In this document: piece by piece, positions 12,702-24,480 of the stretch
How the letters are laid out: every line of letters begins with the position of its first letter
Position numbering within the stretch: position 1 is the first letter of the stretch
NCBI GenBank assembly: GCA_047495785.1
Contig: JBLDXI010000014.1
Coordinates: 124,001 to 188,000, forward strand
From: Lepidodermella squamata
Lineage: Eukaryota > Gastrotricha
DNA length: 64,000 bases
Direction: 5' to 3'
Notes under the pieces: model-generated
The model's input: only the letters and a program-made list of their open reading frames with translations
Database searches by the model: none
What the model was told of the DNA's origin: nothing
Program-made: the position numbers and the translations under genes

Positions 12702-15266
12702 TCAAGAAACAGATGAAGTGACAATCTTTTCGGAATCAGCCGCAGAAATAGCACTTCGTAGCCGGACAGTGCGACGAGGCCTGCGCTTGCGAGGTTTGCT
12801 TTGACGAGCAGCCATCTCCTGTAGGCCTAATATCGCGGCTGAAGTCTCCACTGCGTCTTCCCTCATGCTTTTGCGGCGAAGCATCGCCTCGCTAACTCTG
12901 GTTTCGAGCTCCTTTCTACTTAGCGGCTTACTCTCCGCTAAATCGAGGATTCCGAGATCGTCTCTGAATTACACGGTAGGAAATTAGAAATAATAAAATA
13001 AATATTCAACAGCAGTCAGTTCCAGTGGAAATACCCGATATCTGGTGCACGTACACCGCCTGGTTGCTGAGGTTCAATATCGGCCTTTTCTCCGAGCCAA
13101 TTGGCGAGTGATCGTCTGATCATAGTGCTTCGCCGAAAAGCTAACGCCTGCATCGGGAGATGGAATGCTCTGACCGGCCGCTTCTGCATCGCATCATCCT
13201 CTTTCTGTAATCGAAAATTTAGGTAATTAATCAATCAAGCTGATCGATTTTTAGCCTCACCCGGCCATCAACTATCGACTTCATCAAAATCATCTCGTGA
13301 ACTCGTTCCTCCATTACGCCCATGTATATTCCAACATTGTGAACTCGCACATCGTCGGATGAATTAAGAAGAGAATCGATAGCACTTCGATCACATCCGA
13401 TTAAACGGAACAGTTTGTTAACGCCTGGGTTGAATTCATCATCTTCTACAATACTTTCTTTCAGCGAGCCTAAATCATACCTGCGCATAGCTGATCCAGA
13501 ACTTTCGCGGTCCTCTTTTCCTTTTCCTTCACGAATTCCATGTCTTTTACGATTACTTTGAGCTTCGATTCTAGTTCGCCCATGATCGTGTGCCGCTCTT
13601 CTTCACGACGTCCGGAATCTTTTTCGAATGATATAATTTTCAGGCGAATCACGTTGCAATCTTCTCGCAGGTGCTCCTGTCTCAATGAAAATACACGATT
13701 TTTGTTGCAACGATTAAAACTACACAGGATGACTGACCTCTTGGTTATTCAATTCGTTCACGAGCTGGAACAAGGCGAAATTTTGGTCTTCTCCCTCCAC
13801 GAACCTATGACCAATTAATACAGTCAAGAAAAAACCTTGAAAATTTAAATTGAAACCTTGTAACTACGTTGTCAACATTGGTTTCTTCCATAATTTGCTT
13901 CATGTGCTCGAACGCCTCGTCCATTTCCAATTTTCGTTCTTTCGCTGGGTCGCCATGTTTGGCCAGCTTGAACTTGGCTACAAGCATATTACTGGCCTAT
14001 GAAAATTAATTCAACTCCAAAACATACCACTCTTCTTCTTCCACAATATCTGCTGCTCTTCAGGCTGCCTTTCCTTCTCCTTAATTCCCATGAAGGTCTG
14101 AAACGCGCCAACTTTTTAGCTTTTGGATAATATTGATATAAATAATGATGCTCACCCGAACTTTTTTGTCGTGATCGAGAATTCGCCTAATAAACATTGG
14201 AAAATTGAATGGTATTTACAATTGGCGAACCGAAGGTAACCTTAGTTCCTTTCGCTCCGAATCTACCGCCTTCGATTCTTTCTGGTCCTTATCTCGCAAA
14301 AATACCATCTTTTGCTGATATTCCTCCCTTTACAGTGAGCAGAAAATAGATAGGTATGACAAAAATTAGAGAATTGCAAAACGTTTTTACCTGGCTTGAA
14401 TAGCTTGCGTTGCCCCATCCATGAGATGCTTCTGCTCCTTTTTCAATCGCTCCAATTTACGGTCCAAACGTGAGTAAATGTCATCATTCCTGTAACATTG
14501 CGAAAGCAAAGAAATAAACTTTAATTGAGAACGAAATAATACTCACAGCCGTCTATCGGTGCGTAAAACGTCGAGAGTATGTCGAAGGCGACGATTCTCT
14601 GTTAGCTGAGTATTCAGCTTTTTTGTGGCTTGGTCGAGCTTGTTTTCCAAAACCTTGCCGCGATGCGTAGTTTTTCTACTGTGCTGTCTAGAATTAGAAT
14701 AAAAACCTAATATATTACCTTGGAAATGTGAGCAGCATTTTACTTGAGCGCCAGTTCTCCGCCCATTTCCTTATTCTTGTCCGCAATTGTTTTTTCCCAT
14801 CTTCTGATTTCGTCGTCGAGATCATTTATCAGTTGTAGCTCCTCCTCAATTTGTGCTTGCTTCTCGTCTGATTTGCAAAGTAAAAATCATTCGAAACCAT
14901 TTATGTAATAATCACCTTGAACTTCTAGAAGAACTTCCAATGACTCCGTTGCTTTTTCTTGCCGTCGGTGGTTGGCGTCAGATTCAGCGTTCCGTAAATT
15001 GTTCATTATCTCCTCGCGTTCTCTTTGCAGGAGGTCCAGCTCGTACCTTGAAAGTTAGAAGTATAACACGTATAATGCAATAACACGGTAGATTACTCCT
15101 GCTTTCGAAGTTTTTCCTGCGCCTCCATCGTGTAAGCATGGTGATCCTTTTGGCCCTTTAAGAGTAGAATTTGAAGGTTTCGATAATCTTCAGCTTGCTG
15201 CGCGTGTTCCTGCTCTTCCTTCGACATGAAATCTTCATCATCAGGCGCCTTCAAAGCTGATCTCAT
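12702..15266 (-). CDS. ODAD1: Outer dynein arm docking protein, ODAD1/CCDC63 type, upstream-numbered paralogue, 14 exons, 610 aa
   Basis: Coiled-coil subunit of the complex that fixes outer dynein arms to doublet microtubules of motile cilia and flagella. Exons (5' to 3') are 15266-15097, 15046-14916, 14867-14744, 14687-14547, 14489-14391, 14327-14241, 14186-14156, 14097-14028, 13977-13857, 13804-13738, 13676-13481, 13424-13261, 13204-13035 and 12963-12702; all phases close. Family hallmarks are an N-terminal segment ending in EAQEKLRKQE, the block KVLENKLDQATKKLNTQL, and the C-terminal GCDRSAIDSLL/YMGVMEERV region. The C-terminal tail is basic and divergent. The adjacent gene is a paralogue with only 8 exons. 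Two exons have the same lengths in both genes (131 and 196 nt), so those intron sites are shared. Confidence 0.85.
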
Positions 15267-15965
15267 GATTGTTGTATTGGTGAGAAAGTTGGCAAGTAAG
15301 AGATATGTCTTCAGCTGGCTACTGCTCCTCCTAATTTCATTCTGAATAGCTATTCTTGACGTTGCTCTTCACGGTAAACAAGTGGCAACAACAAAAATAT
15401 TTATGCCGTTTTTTAATGAAGTGTCCAGCTTTTAATCTTTTCACATTTTCAGCTACTTCACTTTGAAAATTTCCAAACGGGCGCGTCTATTGATGACCTC
15501 GGTTTTCAGCATACATTCACCTGTAATTACATTCTACATGAAGACCGGCGCGGTTTAAGAATCCCAGGTCAATTGCAGCCCTGCCCCCGTGATCCCTTGA
15601 TAATTAGCGCAACTAATGAGTATTATTTGACTTCTCACCATTTATTTCCAAAACAAAAATAAAAATTAATATGACAAAGCAATTAGTAGCTCTCTAGCCA
15701 GAGAAGTTTCACCAGATCGAGCATGATGATACTTCCGCATAATTGTTAGAGACGTTTCTTGAATCTACTTTGTAAGAGACTATTTGTTGACCAAGCGGTG
15801 TTTTCGTGATGAAATCAGGATGAAATGGAGAGATCGACAGCCGAATTCAAAATCCGAATATTAGCATCATTCAGCGAAGTTTAAACAGAAATAAAAACGC
15901 CACATTGGTTTCATTCGAACACTGAGACTTGACAAACTAGCAACACGATAAATGATGAGTTTCAT
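15267..15965. other. Gap between the tandem docking-protein genes
   Basis: About 700 bp covering the promoter side of the first paralogue and the 3' side of the second. I see no further exon and no recognisable repeat. Confidence 0.6.
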
Positions 15966-18413
15966 TTATTTTCTCTTCGGTTTTCCGCCGGCGAGAAGTG
16001 CGGGTTCAGCGGTCGTCTTTTGAGCAGCATCACGGCGCACTTGGTCGCGCTTTTGAAGAGCTTTCGCCACCTTCATCTCGAGTTCATTTCGCGTAAAAGG
16101 TCTCGATTCATCATCTTCTCCTACACCGAGTAACACATCGTCCCTAAAATCAAACGAATTTGAACAAACGATTGCTTTGTTAAAATCGTTGCTTACCCGA
16201 TGTTTGGAGGAGTAATGGCACCGCTGCCAGTGAATTCACTGCGCAGTCCTGTAGGTTTTTGTTCAAGACCAGCTACTACGGCCAAAGGACGAGGTTTTTC
16301 GGTGAATTCACTGTCACGATAGCCAACATAGGCTTGCATTGCAAGTAGTTCGTTCGTGCGCTGTTCGACCACGCCCAGATATAAAATTAGATTATGCAAG
16401 GTAACGCCATCAGCGCTATCGAGTAGTTCGTCGATGGAAGATCGATCGCAATTGATTTTTTGAAAAACAGACTGGATGCCTGAGATAAATGACATCGATG
16501 AAAACAAGCTTGAATAATAGCTTGCAACAATTACCAGCTCTGAGCTGATCCAGAATTTTCTCAACGAGTTTATTTTTCTCGGCAACGTATTCTGACTCCT
16601 TTTTGATGCCTTGGAGCTTGGTTTCGAGCTCTCGCATGATGGCATGCCGTTCCTCCTCACGACGGATGCCCTCGGCCTCAAAGCCTTCAATTTTGTGGCG
16701 GATTTCTTGGATTTGCTCGTGAAGAATTTCCTGCAGATAATTCAACAAAAATTATGGTTCAGTAAAATACAACGCTGCTGGATTCACTTACAGTTTGATT
16801 GTTTTGGTCATTCACGAAATTGAACAGAGCAAAGTTGGTGTCCTCATTTTCGATGAACTTCTTCACGACGATGTCCAGATCCTCTTCTTGCATAATGTTT
16901 TTAATCTTGGTGAAAGCATCGTCGTATGCCATAATCCTCTCAGATTGTACATCACCCTTGCGTTCGATTTCAGTTCGCTCTGCAAATAAAGATCGTAAGG
17001 TAATTCAAAAGGTGTGCGAGTTTTAGTTTTGAAATTCTAATTAGCAGTGACCGCATTCTGCCTCGATCTTTCGGCAATTGAAACCGCAGAAAAATACTTC
17101 ACTATCGAAGCAAATAAAAAATTGGCAAACGATTGAACAAAACGGGGCAACAGCAGATATAAAGCGATTCCTTAGGTATAGCATAAATGCAGGCGCCAGA
17201 AACATAATAGCCCCCTCGACACGAAGTTAACTTTTAGCACACTGCTTACCAGAATCTTGAGCTCCTTGTTTTTCTGTTCAGATTTAGCACACAATGCAAT
17301 TGTTAGAATAATAACTTTTCGATTACACTGAGACGTGAGAGGATTTTGAAGACAAATTTCAAATTCATGCGTTTAAACTTCAAACATTTGTAACGTTTTT
17401 GCAGCATTACCTTTCTTCTGTTTCCACCACAGCTGCTGTGAGTCTTCTTTGCGCTCCTGAGTCTTTATGCCCATGAACTCCTTAAGCTTGCGGTCATGAT
17501 CCAGAACTCGCTGCAGTTCTTTGATTTCAGCTTCATACTGCTGGCGATCCTTCTCAGCCTTCTCGCGCAGCACAACCATCTTTTGCTGAGCTTCATCGCG
17601 AGCTTCGTAAGCTTGAGTTGAGCCTTCAATAATGTTTTGCTTTTCTCGCTTCAAATCTTCCAAAGCTTTTTCCAAGCGTTCACACAGAGCGTCGTAGCTG
17701 TTAATTAAACGCGAAAAATGCAATACCAGCAGGATTAACTTCAATTTACCGAGTACGCTCAACACGATGCGAATCGATTATCTCTCGTAATGCTTTATTT
17801 CGCACAAGTTGGGTATTGAATTTCTTCAGCGCCTGGTCGAGTCGATTCTCCAGGATGCGGTTTTGATGCTGCGCTTTTTTGACATGCTGTCGTGACATTA
17901 AAGCGCCGCCCATTTCTTTGTTCTTATCTTTGCATAAGCGCTCCCATTCTTGAAGTTTGACATCGAGCTCCTCGATCATACGCTTCTCCTCATCTATCTC
18001 GGCTTGCTTCTCGTCTACCAACAAAACAAGATAAAGTATGCCAAAAATTAATTCATGCGTCTAACCGTTAGAACTAGCAAGCTCTTGGAGCTTTTGACAT
18101 CTCATTTTGTCGCGGTTTTCATTAGTTTTGCTTTCGACGAGCCGCAGGTTCTTAAAAAGTTCCTCCCTTTCCCGCTCCAATTGGCCGATTTCATTACTGA
18201 TGCGAAAAACATTAAAACATAAAGAATAAGGGCATTAAAGATAACGCACCTTTGCCGCCTGATGACATCTTGAGATTCAAGAAAATAAGATTGTCGTTCT
18301 TTCTCGGCTTTACGATACTCGATTTGCAAACGGCGAAGCTCTGCCTCTTGCATTGAGGCTTCAAGCTCAGCATCCTCTTCAGCCCCCCTGTCATCGGCAA
18401 ATTGGCGAGGCAT
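15966..18413 (-). CDS. ODAD1: Outer dynein arm docking protein, ODAD1/CCDC63 type, second paralogue, 8 exons, 563 aa
   Basis: Same family and role as its neighbour. Exons (5' to 3') are 18413-18250, 18196-18066, 18014-17750, 17697-17411, 16979-16792, 16730-16535, 16479-16197 and 16143-15966, closing in frame on a TAA. The protein starts MPRQFADDRG. It has the family's AELRRLQIEYRKAEKERQ segment with ESQDVIRRQ, the RILENRLDQALKKFNTQL block, and near the C-terminus INCDRSSIDELL with YLGVVEQRTNELL. It is closer to the family pattern than the other copy and ends in a basic KPKRK tail. Its length fits CCDC63-like proteins. Its fourth intron is 431 nt, far longer than the ~50-nt norm here, and contains a candidate microexon. 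Confidence 0.87.
17250..17273 (-). other. Candidate 24-nt cassette microexon in the docking-protein gene
   Basis: Inside the 431-nt intron, a CAG acceptor and a strong GTAAGC donor bracket 24 nt (8 codons). Inclusion keeps the phase-1 frame and introduces no stop. There is no expression support. Confidence 0.35.
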
Positions 18414-18651
18414 CTCAAACTTGCTCTTGATTAATGATGAAATCGAAATACAAGCTAACCCAACTTGTGTTACAGCTAACTCTGCGTTGTGGTTAGCAAC
18501 AGATTTCGCACATACACGTTACTATGGCTAACAGAAACAACAAAATAAAAAATTTTGTTATGAATACTTGCAATATTAATTATTAATGAGGCTATTGATT
18601 TATCCGTGAAAAAGTTGCGCTATTTAATTCAAAGGACACGGCGCGCTCGTT

Positions 18652-18665
18652 TTGCGCCGCTTCCT
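18652..18665. repeat. Left copy of 14-bp target-site duplication
   Basis: TTGCGCCGCTTCCT occurs here and again at 20803-20816, exactly at the two ends of the retroelement. Length and placement fit target-primed reverse transcription. Confidence 0.7.
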
Positions 18666-20693
18666 CCCCAAAATCAACCGCAGATGCACGAATGGGTCGA
18701 ATTTTTCGGGGAGCTCTACCGAAATCGGAATGTTGTCTCACCCCCACTCGAACTCACAACATCAGACCCAATACTGGATGCTCCTTTGACTATTGACGAA
18801 GTCAAAATGGCTATAGAACTTCAAAAAGCAGGTAAGGCGCCCGGCCCGGATGGTATTACAGCTGAATTCATGCAACACAGTGACCTGAATGTTTCTTTTT
18901 TCAGCAAGACGCTCTTTAAAATTTTTGAACCGTGTTTCCTTAGCTACACCCTGCCATCGGGACTAAATTTGTCTCTGTTTTGCACCTTGTTCAAAAAAGG
19001 TGACTCCTCTAAGCCGGACAACTACCGGCCATTATCTCTTTTATCCGTAATATACAAAACTTATTCTACTATACTGAAATTGAGACTGGAAAAGTGGTGT
19101 AGAATTCACTCGATCATACCTGAAGAGCAGTTTGGTTTCGAAAAAGGATTATCGCGCTTACACGCGGCTTTCGTCCTTCAGTCGTTGGCGACGTACCAAA
19201 TCCACGTTCGCGTTAGAATGCTCTTTATATGTTTAATCGACTTTACTAAAGCTTTCGACTGCGTTCCTCACAACCGTCTTATATGGAAATGCCAGCGATT
19301 AGGTATCTCATCTTCCTTTGCCAAGAGATTGAACTCTCTCTATTCCGACGCTAAAGCCAAAGTGCGAGTTGGCAGCAAACTGTCTATTGCAGACATCGCC
19401 ATTGAACGCGGTGTTAGACAGGGTGACGTCTTAGGTCCCCTAATGTACAATCTGTATACCGCCGATTTGCCTCTTCATCTGGCTGAGAATGCCAAAAATC
19501 TATCAGACATTCCTAAGTTACTTTCTACCAAGGTACTTTGCGTATTATATGCGGACGACTCCACACCCACTGCAACTAACGCGGTGGATTTGCAAATACA
19601 GATTGATGCTATGTCGACGTATTCTACTAGAGAAGGGCTCAGCCCTAACCCCGGTAAAACGAAAGTTATCATTTTTTCCCAAGCTCCTGTTTCACCTGAC
19701 CGTTACTCCTTTAATATGAACGGCGTACCTCTCAAAGTTGTAAAATCTGATTTCTACCTAGGCGTACCGATATCCAGCGACTTGAGCTGGTTTGAAGCTA
19801 TTGAAAATGCGCTTACACGTGGCAATAGCTGTTACAACGCTCTTTCCTCTCATAGGATCAAATTGAGTATGATAGAACGCAATAACTTGGATACACTATT
19901 TTGTAGCAAAATTGAAGCGGCGATGCTTGCAGGCTCCGAACTCTGGGGCCTCTTCGCCCCTAGCCGTGTTGCTAAATTGGACAGCGTCTGTTATAAGTAT
20001 TATAAAAGAGCGCGCGACATTCCGTACAATGCGTCTAGTTTATCAACTGGTTTTGTTATGGGACTTATTCCCCCTAGCCTAAAGGCGAAACTCAATGCAG
20101 TCAAGTTTACATGTGAGCTGACGAAATGTGCCAACCCCTTAGTGAATGATGCTTTTTCTTTTTACTTCCATTCTCGTCCGAAGATGGGTGTCTTAAATCC
20201 CATCCACGCAACTCGTAAATTTCTATTATCCTACAATCTGCCTCCCGACTTCTGGTTTATGCGTGACCCGGCAGTCATGGAGCAATTTTTCAACCTAGTC
20301 AAAGACTGCTATGTTTCTGAACTATCTGTCAAATTTCATAATAAATATAATGCCAGCTACCTATTAGCCAGGGACGGTTACTTTGGCATTAGTAAGATAT
20401 TCGAAAATTATCCACCTGACCTTAGAAGTACTGCTCTGCGAGTCGTCACGAACACCGTCTTTCGCCGTATCGAACATTTTATTTTCAGAATTGATGATGT
20501 TACATGTATGTTCTGTGGTAACGTTACTCCTCTGAGCCAGTTAGCCTACCATATTTCTTACGACTGTTTATCTGTTGCTGGCCACGACCCTGCAAGGCTG
20601 CTTAGTGCTGACAATAGAATTGTAAAAAATACCTTAATTTTCTTCAAACGTCTGGAGAAAATAGTTAGCACAGCCATTCAAACTACTGTCTGA
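18666..20693 (+). pseudogene. Reverse transcriptase fragment of the LINE
   Basis: A single open frame runs to TGA at 20693. It shows the RT motif series: APGPDGITAEF, DNYRPLSLL, FTKAFDCVPHNRL, GVRQGDVLGP and YADD (19548-19559). A C-terminal Cys-rich knuckle of the form CMFC...H...C lies at about 20505-20567. The frame is open with no internal stop, so the insertion is recent, but it lacks the N-terminal endonuclease and its own start. The open frame also extends 5' into host DNA past the target-site repeat, which is accidental. Confidence 0.85.
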
Positions 20694-20802
20694 GGATTGG
20701 CAAATTACCTTTGACAATAGGGCTTTCCTCTGCCCAATGATCTAATTTGCTTTCTAGGGATCCTGAGGTTCCCTAGTTATGAGGGCAGGCAGGCAGGCAG
20801 GC
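18666..20802 (+). mobile_element. 5'-truncated non-LTR retrotransposon (LINE)
   Basis: About 2.14 kb, flanked by a 14-bp direct repeat. The 3' end is a short GGCA tetranucleotide tail (four units near 20785-20801) directly before the right-hand duplication, as in LINEs that end in microsatellites. The 5' side starts inside the coding region: the endonuclease domain normally found upstream is absent. I cannot assign a clade confidently; the RT motifs suggest the Jockey/CR1-like group. Confidence 0.8.
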
Positions 20803-20816
20803 TTGCGCCGCTTCCT
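20803..20816. repeat. Right copy of 14-bp target-site duplication
   Basis: Identical to 18652-18665 and directly after the GGCA tail. Confidence 0.7.
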
Positions 20817-21227
20817 GCATGAACACCCGTTGAACGTGCTTCTTGGCGCCGATTGTGTGTTCGAAGTGCATGTTCCAGTTTCTAGCTATGCCGCGAGAAA
20901 GAAAACCTCTTCATGCGTTTTCTGGCTTGTAGCTAAATTTGATATTGGAAATCACGCATATAAATTCGCTACAATCGTTACAATCTTATAATCGAGACCA
21001 TCCGCAACAAAAGCTTGATTGTTGATTGTTATCCATCATTATTAACGATTGTGAATTCTAAGCAGAGAAATCTTGTCAAATAATATTGTATATTTGTATT
21101 GAATCACCCCTGAGATTTCATCAATATTCTATAATCGCACAGTGAATTCTGCTAAAGAATAAGTGGAAGAGGGTTATTAAGCCCCCTGTTTTATCGTCTC
21201 GTTGGTAGATTTTAACTTGCCTTTACC
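20817..21227. other. Intergenic gap before the sigma-receptor gene
   Basis: An open frame of 70 codons (20779-20991) straddles the LINE tail and host DNA and looks accidental. No other feature is seen. Confidence 0.5.
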
Positions 21228-22110
21228 ATGTTCTTCGTCGGATTGGTTCGCAAGCTGTTGTATCTAGCTGTTGTTGTTGGTCTCATTCAGTATTGGCTAT
21301 CTCAGAAATCATACATCTTCGATCAAGTAAACATCGGAGCTGTCGTGAAGCGTCATTCGCTGCCACTGACGGCTGGTGGAACGGCAACAGTCAATGAAAT
21401 CCGCGACGCGTTCAAAGGAATTGTTCGAGAACTGCGTCAGTTTTACGGGCCGCTCATTCTACCTGATGCAGATTTGAAGTGGACAAAAATTACACACGGT
21501 GGCGGCGGAGTTCTAACAATTTGTCCCCTGCATTTTTCATTGACCGAGTACATTATTCTCATTGGCGCGGCCGTCCCTTCCACCGCCCATTCTGGTCGCT
21601 ATTGGGTTAACTCAACCGTTTGGCCGGTCGCTGGTAAGTTTATGTCTTTATTTCGTAATCGATGAAACGTGCGATATTGAAATTGTTTACGACTGACGTC
21701 TACAGTCTACATTATAGCAGTTTGCTAATTGCACGTTTTGTCTACTTTATCTGCTCTGCTGAGCAGAACATTTATGTGAAGTGCATTGTATTTTTTTACA
21801 TCTGAAACGTTTTTGCGTAGGATCTGTTGATGTATGGGCCGATCGATATTCAGCAACCAAGTACACTCCGGGTCAGATGATCACTCTTTCAGCTGGAGAA
21901 GCATCTGTATCGCACTATCACGCTGGTTTCTGGGCATTCGAGTACGGTCGCGGTTTCGTACCGACGATGATGCCGCACATGATAGCTGGTGTTTTGTTCC
22001 AGAACCAAGACCCATACATCCTCTACTATCTGTTCGATGCGTTTTTCAAATCCTCTATTCAACAATTCGAATTCGCGATTGCTAACTGGCGCAGTGTTCT
22101 CAAAATATAA
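21228..22110 (+). CDS. SIGMAR1: Sigma-1 receptor / ERG2-like protein, 2 exons, 231 aa
   Basis: ER membrane protein of the ERG2/sigma-1 receptor family, related to fungal C8-C7 sterol isomerase; in animals it is a ligand-regulated chaperone. Exons 21228-21633 and 21821-22110 join in phase 1. Residues about 9-25 form the single N-terminal membrane helix. Family blocks are HSGRYW near 121-126, GEAS near 161, and FEYGRG near 175-180 followed by a hydrophobic C-terminal pair of helices. Length is close to the 223 aa of the human protein. The ligand-binding glutamate (human Glu172) is kept as Glu176, but by ungapped alignment of the SGRYW block the partner aspartate (human Asp126) is Val131. The alignment is from memory. 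Confidence 0.9.
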
Positions 22111-22338
22111 CTCTTGATAGTGACTTGATTATATTATGACAAACTCTATTCTTCCACGCCTGGTGATTAGTACGAAAAATCAACGAGAAAATTTGAATCG
22201 ATTTCAGAAGTTCTAACCTTGCAATAATACTTCTTTTTATGAAAATTAAACTGCGATTTTGACTCGAAAGTTATATCAGCCTCAATTTGCAATGATTCTG
22301 TATAGGTTGAACTTGCTTTATTCATATTATTTTCAAAC

Positions 22339-23504
22339 ATGGGGAATGCGCTGCAGAAGGCGTCACCTATCGCGAGCAACAAGCACACTGTGCTGAACAA
22401 CTCGCAGACGAGCGAGGCGACGGCTGGAGAGCGTTCGCTGCTCAACACAACGGACGACAACGGCGGAACGACGATGCTGATCAACGACCCTCGTTCGCCC
22501 ACCGACGGCATCAACCGCACGCCGATACAGATCTCGCGCACCAAGTCGCTGTTCCGTGGCATGTTCTCCGGCCGCAAGCCGTCTCAGCCCGAACTAGCCG
22601 AGTACGCCGCATCGGTCAACAGCGGTGCAACACCCACCGCCGATGAACAGCAGCCAGCTAAGGCTTCGGCGGAAAACGATTCTGCCGTCTCGGTCACGTC
22701 GAATGACCAATCGAAGCAACCGGTTGCTAGCACTCCCCTCAGCGAAGCGAGCGTTCCGAAGCCGGAGGAGAAGAGCAAAGACAGCGACGCGTTGTTGATC
22801 GATGCCGACATTCCAGTCACAGCTGAGCCGCCGAAGCCGGTAGTGGCTGAGGAGCCGAAAATCGCCGTTGAATCGGAATCTGAAAACGAGCACGACGTGA
22901 CGACGGAGAATGACGAGGCGTTCATTGTTGTCGACAACAAGAAAAAGCAGAAGAAGCATGCCAAGCAAGCGAAGGCGAAGGCGGCCGAAGCCGAGCGACG
23001 GGTTTCGGAGGCTGGCGAAGAAGAAGGTGACGAAAATGACAACCACCTCGACACTGCCAAGCTGGAGAAGAAGCCATCTCTCAGCAAGGTCCATTCAGGT
23101 AAATGCAATGTGTTTCGAGTCTTCGGCAGCTCAGAAATTAGACTCATCGTGATCTCATTTTTTAAATTAAACAATTTTCGTTTGCCTTAGATTCGAATTT
23201 GAATGCCGACAAGCAGCAGCAAAAGACTGATGGCGATTCGAAGCAGCGCCAGGCTGGCAACAACGAGAACGAGGCGCCATCGTCGCTGCGTGTCAAGGTC
23301 GAAAAGGCGGCGCGAAGCCTGACGAACCTGTCGTCCAAGTCGCTGAAGACCATGGGCGTGGTCAACGGCGGTGGTGATGCGACGGCTACCGGCTCCTCGG
23401 CACCCACCTCGCCCAGCTCACCCCTGGCGGACATCTGCGCCGAGAACGTGACTGAAAATGGCAATGCCAACGGCAAATACACCATGCTCGTCAACGACGA
23501 GTGA
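22339..23504 (+). CDS. Predicted N-myristoylated disordered protein, 2 exons, 357 aa
   Basis: I do not recognise the family. Exons 22339-23098 and 23191-23504 join in phase 1. The N-terminus MGNALQKAS is a good N-myristoylation signal, suggesting attachment to the inner face of a membrane. The chain is otherwise low in complexity: Ser/Thr/Glu/Pro-rich, with a Lys/Glu block near 200-240 (KKKQKKHAKQAK) and a short Ser-rich segment SLTNLSSKSLKTMG. There is no membrane helix. An in-frame reverse-strand shadow exists because of the biased composition. The region from codon 113 to beyond the 3' flank is the first of three tandem copies, so this is the only copy with a start codon. Confidence 0.8.
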
Positions 23505-24479
23505 AACCGATGAACTGACAGACTGACGGAGGGTGGACATCTCAGACATGTTGCAATCATTGCATGCCAAATTTGGAAAGATTATACACTTGATGCTTAT
23601 TTGAATGCAAATTTTTTAAATGCTGTGTTTATTGCGACGTGCTTCCGGTGTTGAACGACTGCAGCTGCTCAATCTATAATAATAACGACGAGTTCTTTCT
23701 TCAAGTTTTCTTTATTTGAGTCTCTTAGCTTTGGGTGAAAAAATAAAAGCGAGGTAGCATTCCTGTCTTTTCAACTATTTCGGAAGATGGCGTATCTTAC
23801 TTCTTGAGAAAAGTGGAATTATCCAAGAAATAATGGATTCTCATATTTTTGTATAAAATGAAGGAAATTGTTTATATTTTTCACCTGTGACCTGAGCTCC
23901 TAACAAGCTCAAAGCCGTGAACTGGAGTGCGCAGTGCGGTCACTTAGACATACCAAAATGCGACTACTTCAGCATATCGAAAATCGAAAATCGAAAATGT
24001 TATGGTAAAGACCCCATGAACAGGGTACCGTTGGATAGCTTGTTTAAATAAGGGCAATCATTTTGAGTAGGCGGCTTTGTTTAAGCCGGCCCGAAATTTT
24101 AATGAAAATAAAAAAATTCAAAATGTTCCCATAATGTTAGCTGTTATTTTATGTCCCGAAATAGGTTGTATTGATGTGCTATGTACAGGCCTTTACCCCA
24201 TCCATGGGGTCTTCACCATACCATTTTCGACTTATGTTATGTAACAGTCCCTATTTTGGCATATCAAAGTGACTTCACTACGCAAAGTCACCCCAGTTGA
24301 CGGTAGCTCTGACGATAATTTCATGTTTCTGCTGAGTACTAAAACGGTAGTAGCCTTATAACCGAAACCCGCCAAATCTTACGCGAGCCTTACAGATTGC
24401 GCGATTGGCAATTGGCGGCGATGAGCTCTGATGTCGGAAGTCATTTGCGAGATGAGTTTGCGAGTGTCTGAGTACATAT
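22677..24479. repeat. Tandem triplication, unit 1 (1803 bp)
   Basis: Starts within exon 1 of the myristoylated-protein gene and ends after a MITE-like element. The next unit begins with the same CGATTCTGCCG at 24480. By eye the units are identical. Confidence 0.95.
23915..24303. mobile_element. MITE-like foldback element, copy 1
   Basis: Long imperfect terminal inverted repeats run from both ends: CCGTGAACTGGAGTG pairs with the reverse complement of the right end, and an internal block around 23994-24017 pairs with 24204-24227 over 24-26 bp with two mismatches. The centre is AT-rich with no coding capacity. Size and structure fit a non-autonomous DNA transposon. No clear target-site duplication is seen. 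Confidence 0.6.
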
Positions 24480-24480
24480 C

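Noticed and set aside
20779-20991. 70-codon open frame after the LINE
   Set aside because: It starts in the GGCA tail and spans the insertion boundary; no family resemblance.
22584-23174. Long antisense open frames opposite the myristoylated-protein gene (and in its copies)
   Set aside because: They arise from the Ser/Glu/Lys/Ala codon bias of the sense gene. They cross its intron and show only Ser/Phe/Leu composition.
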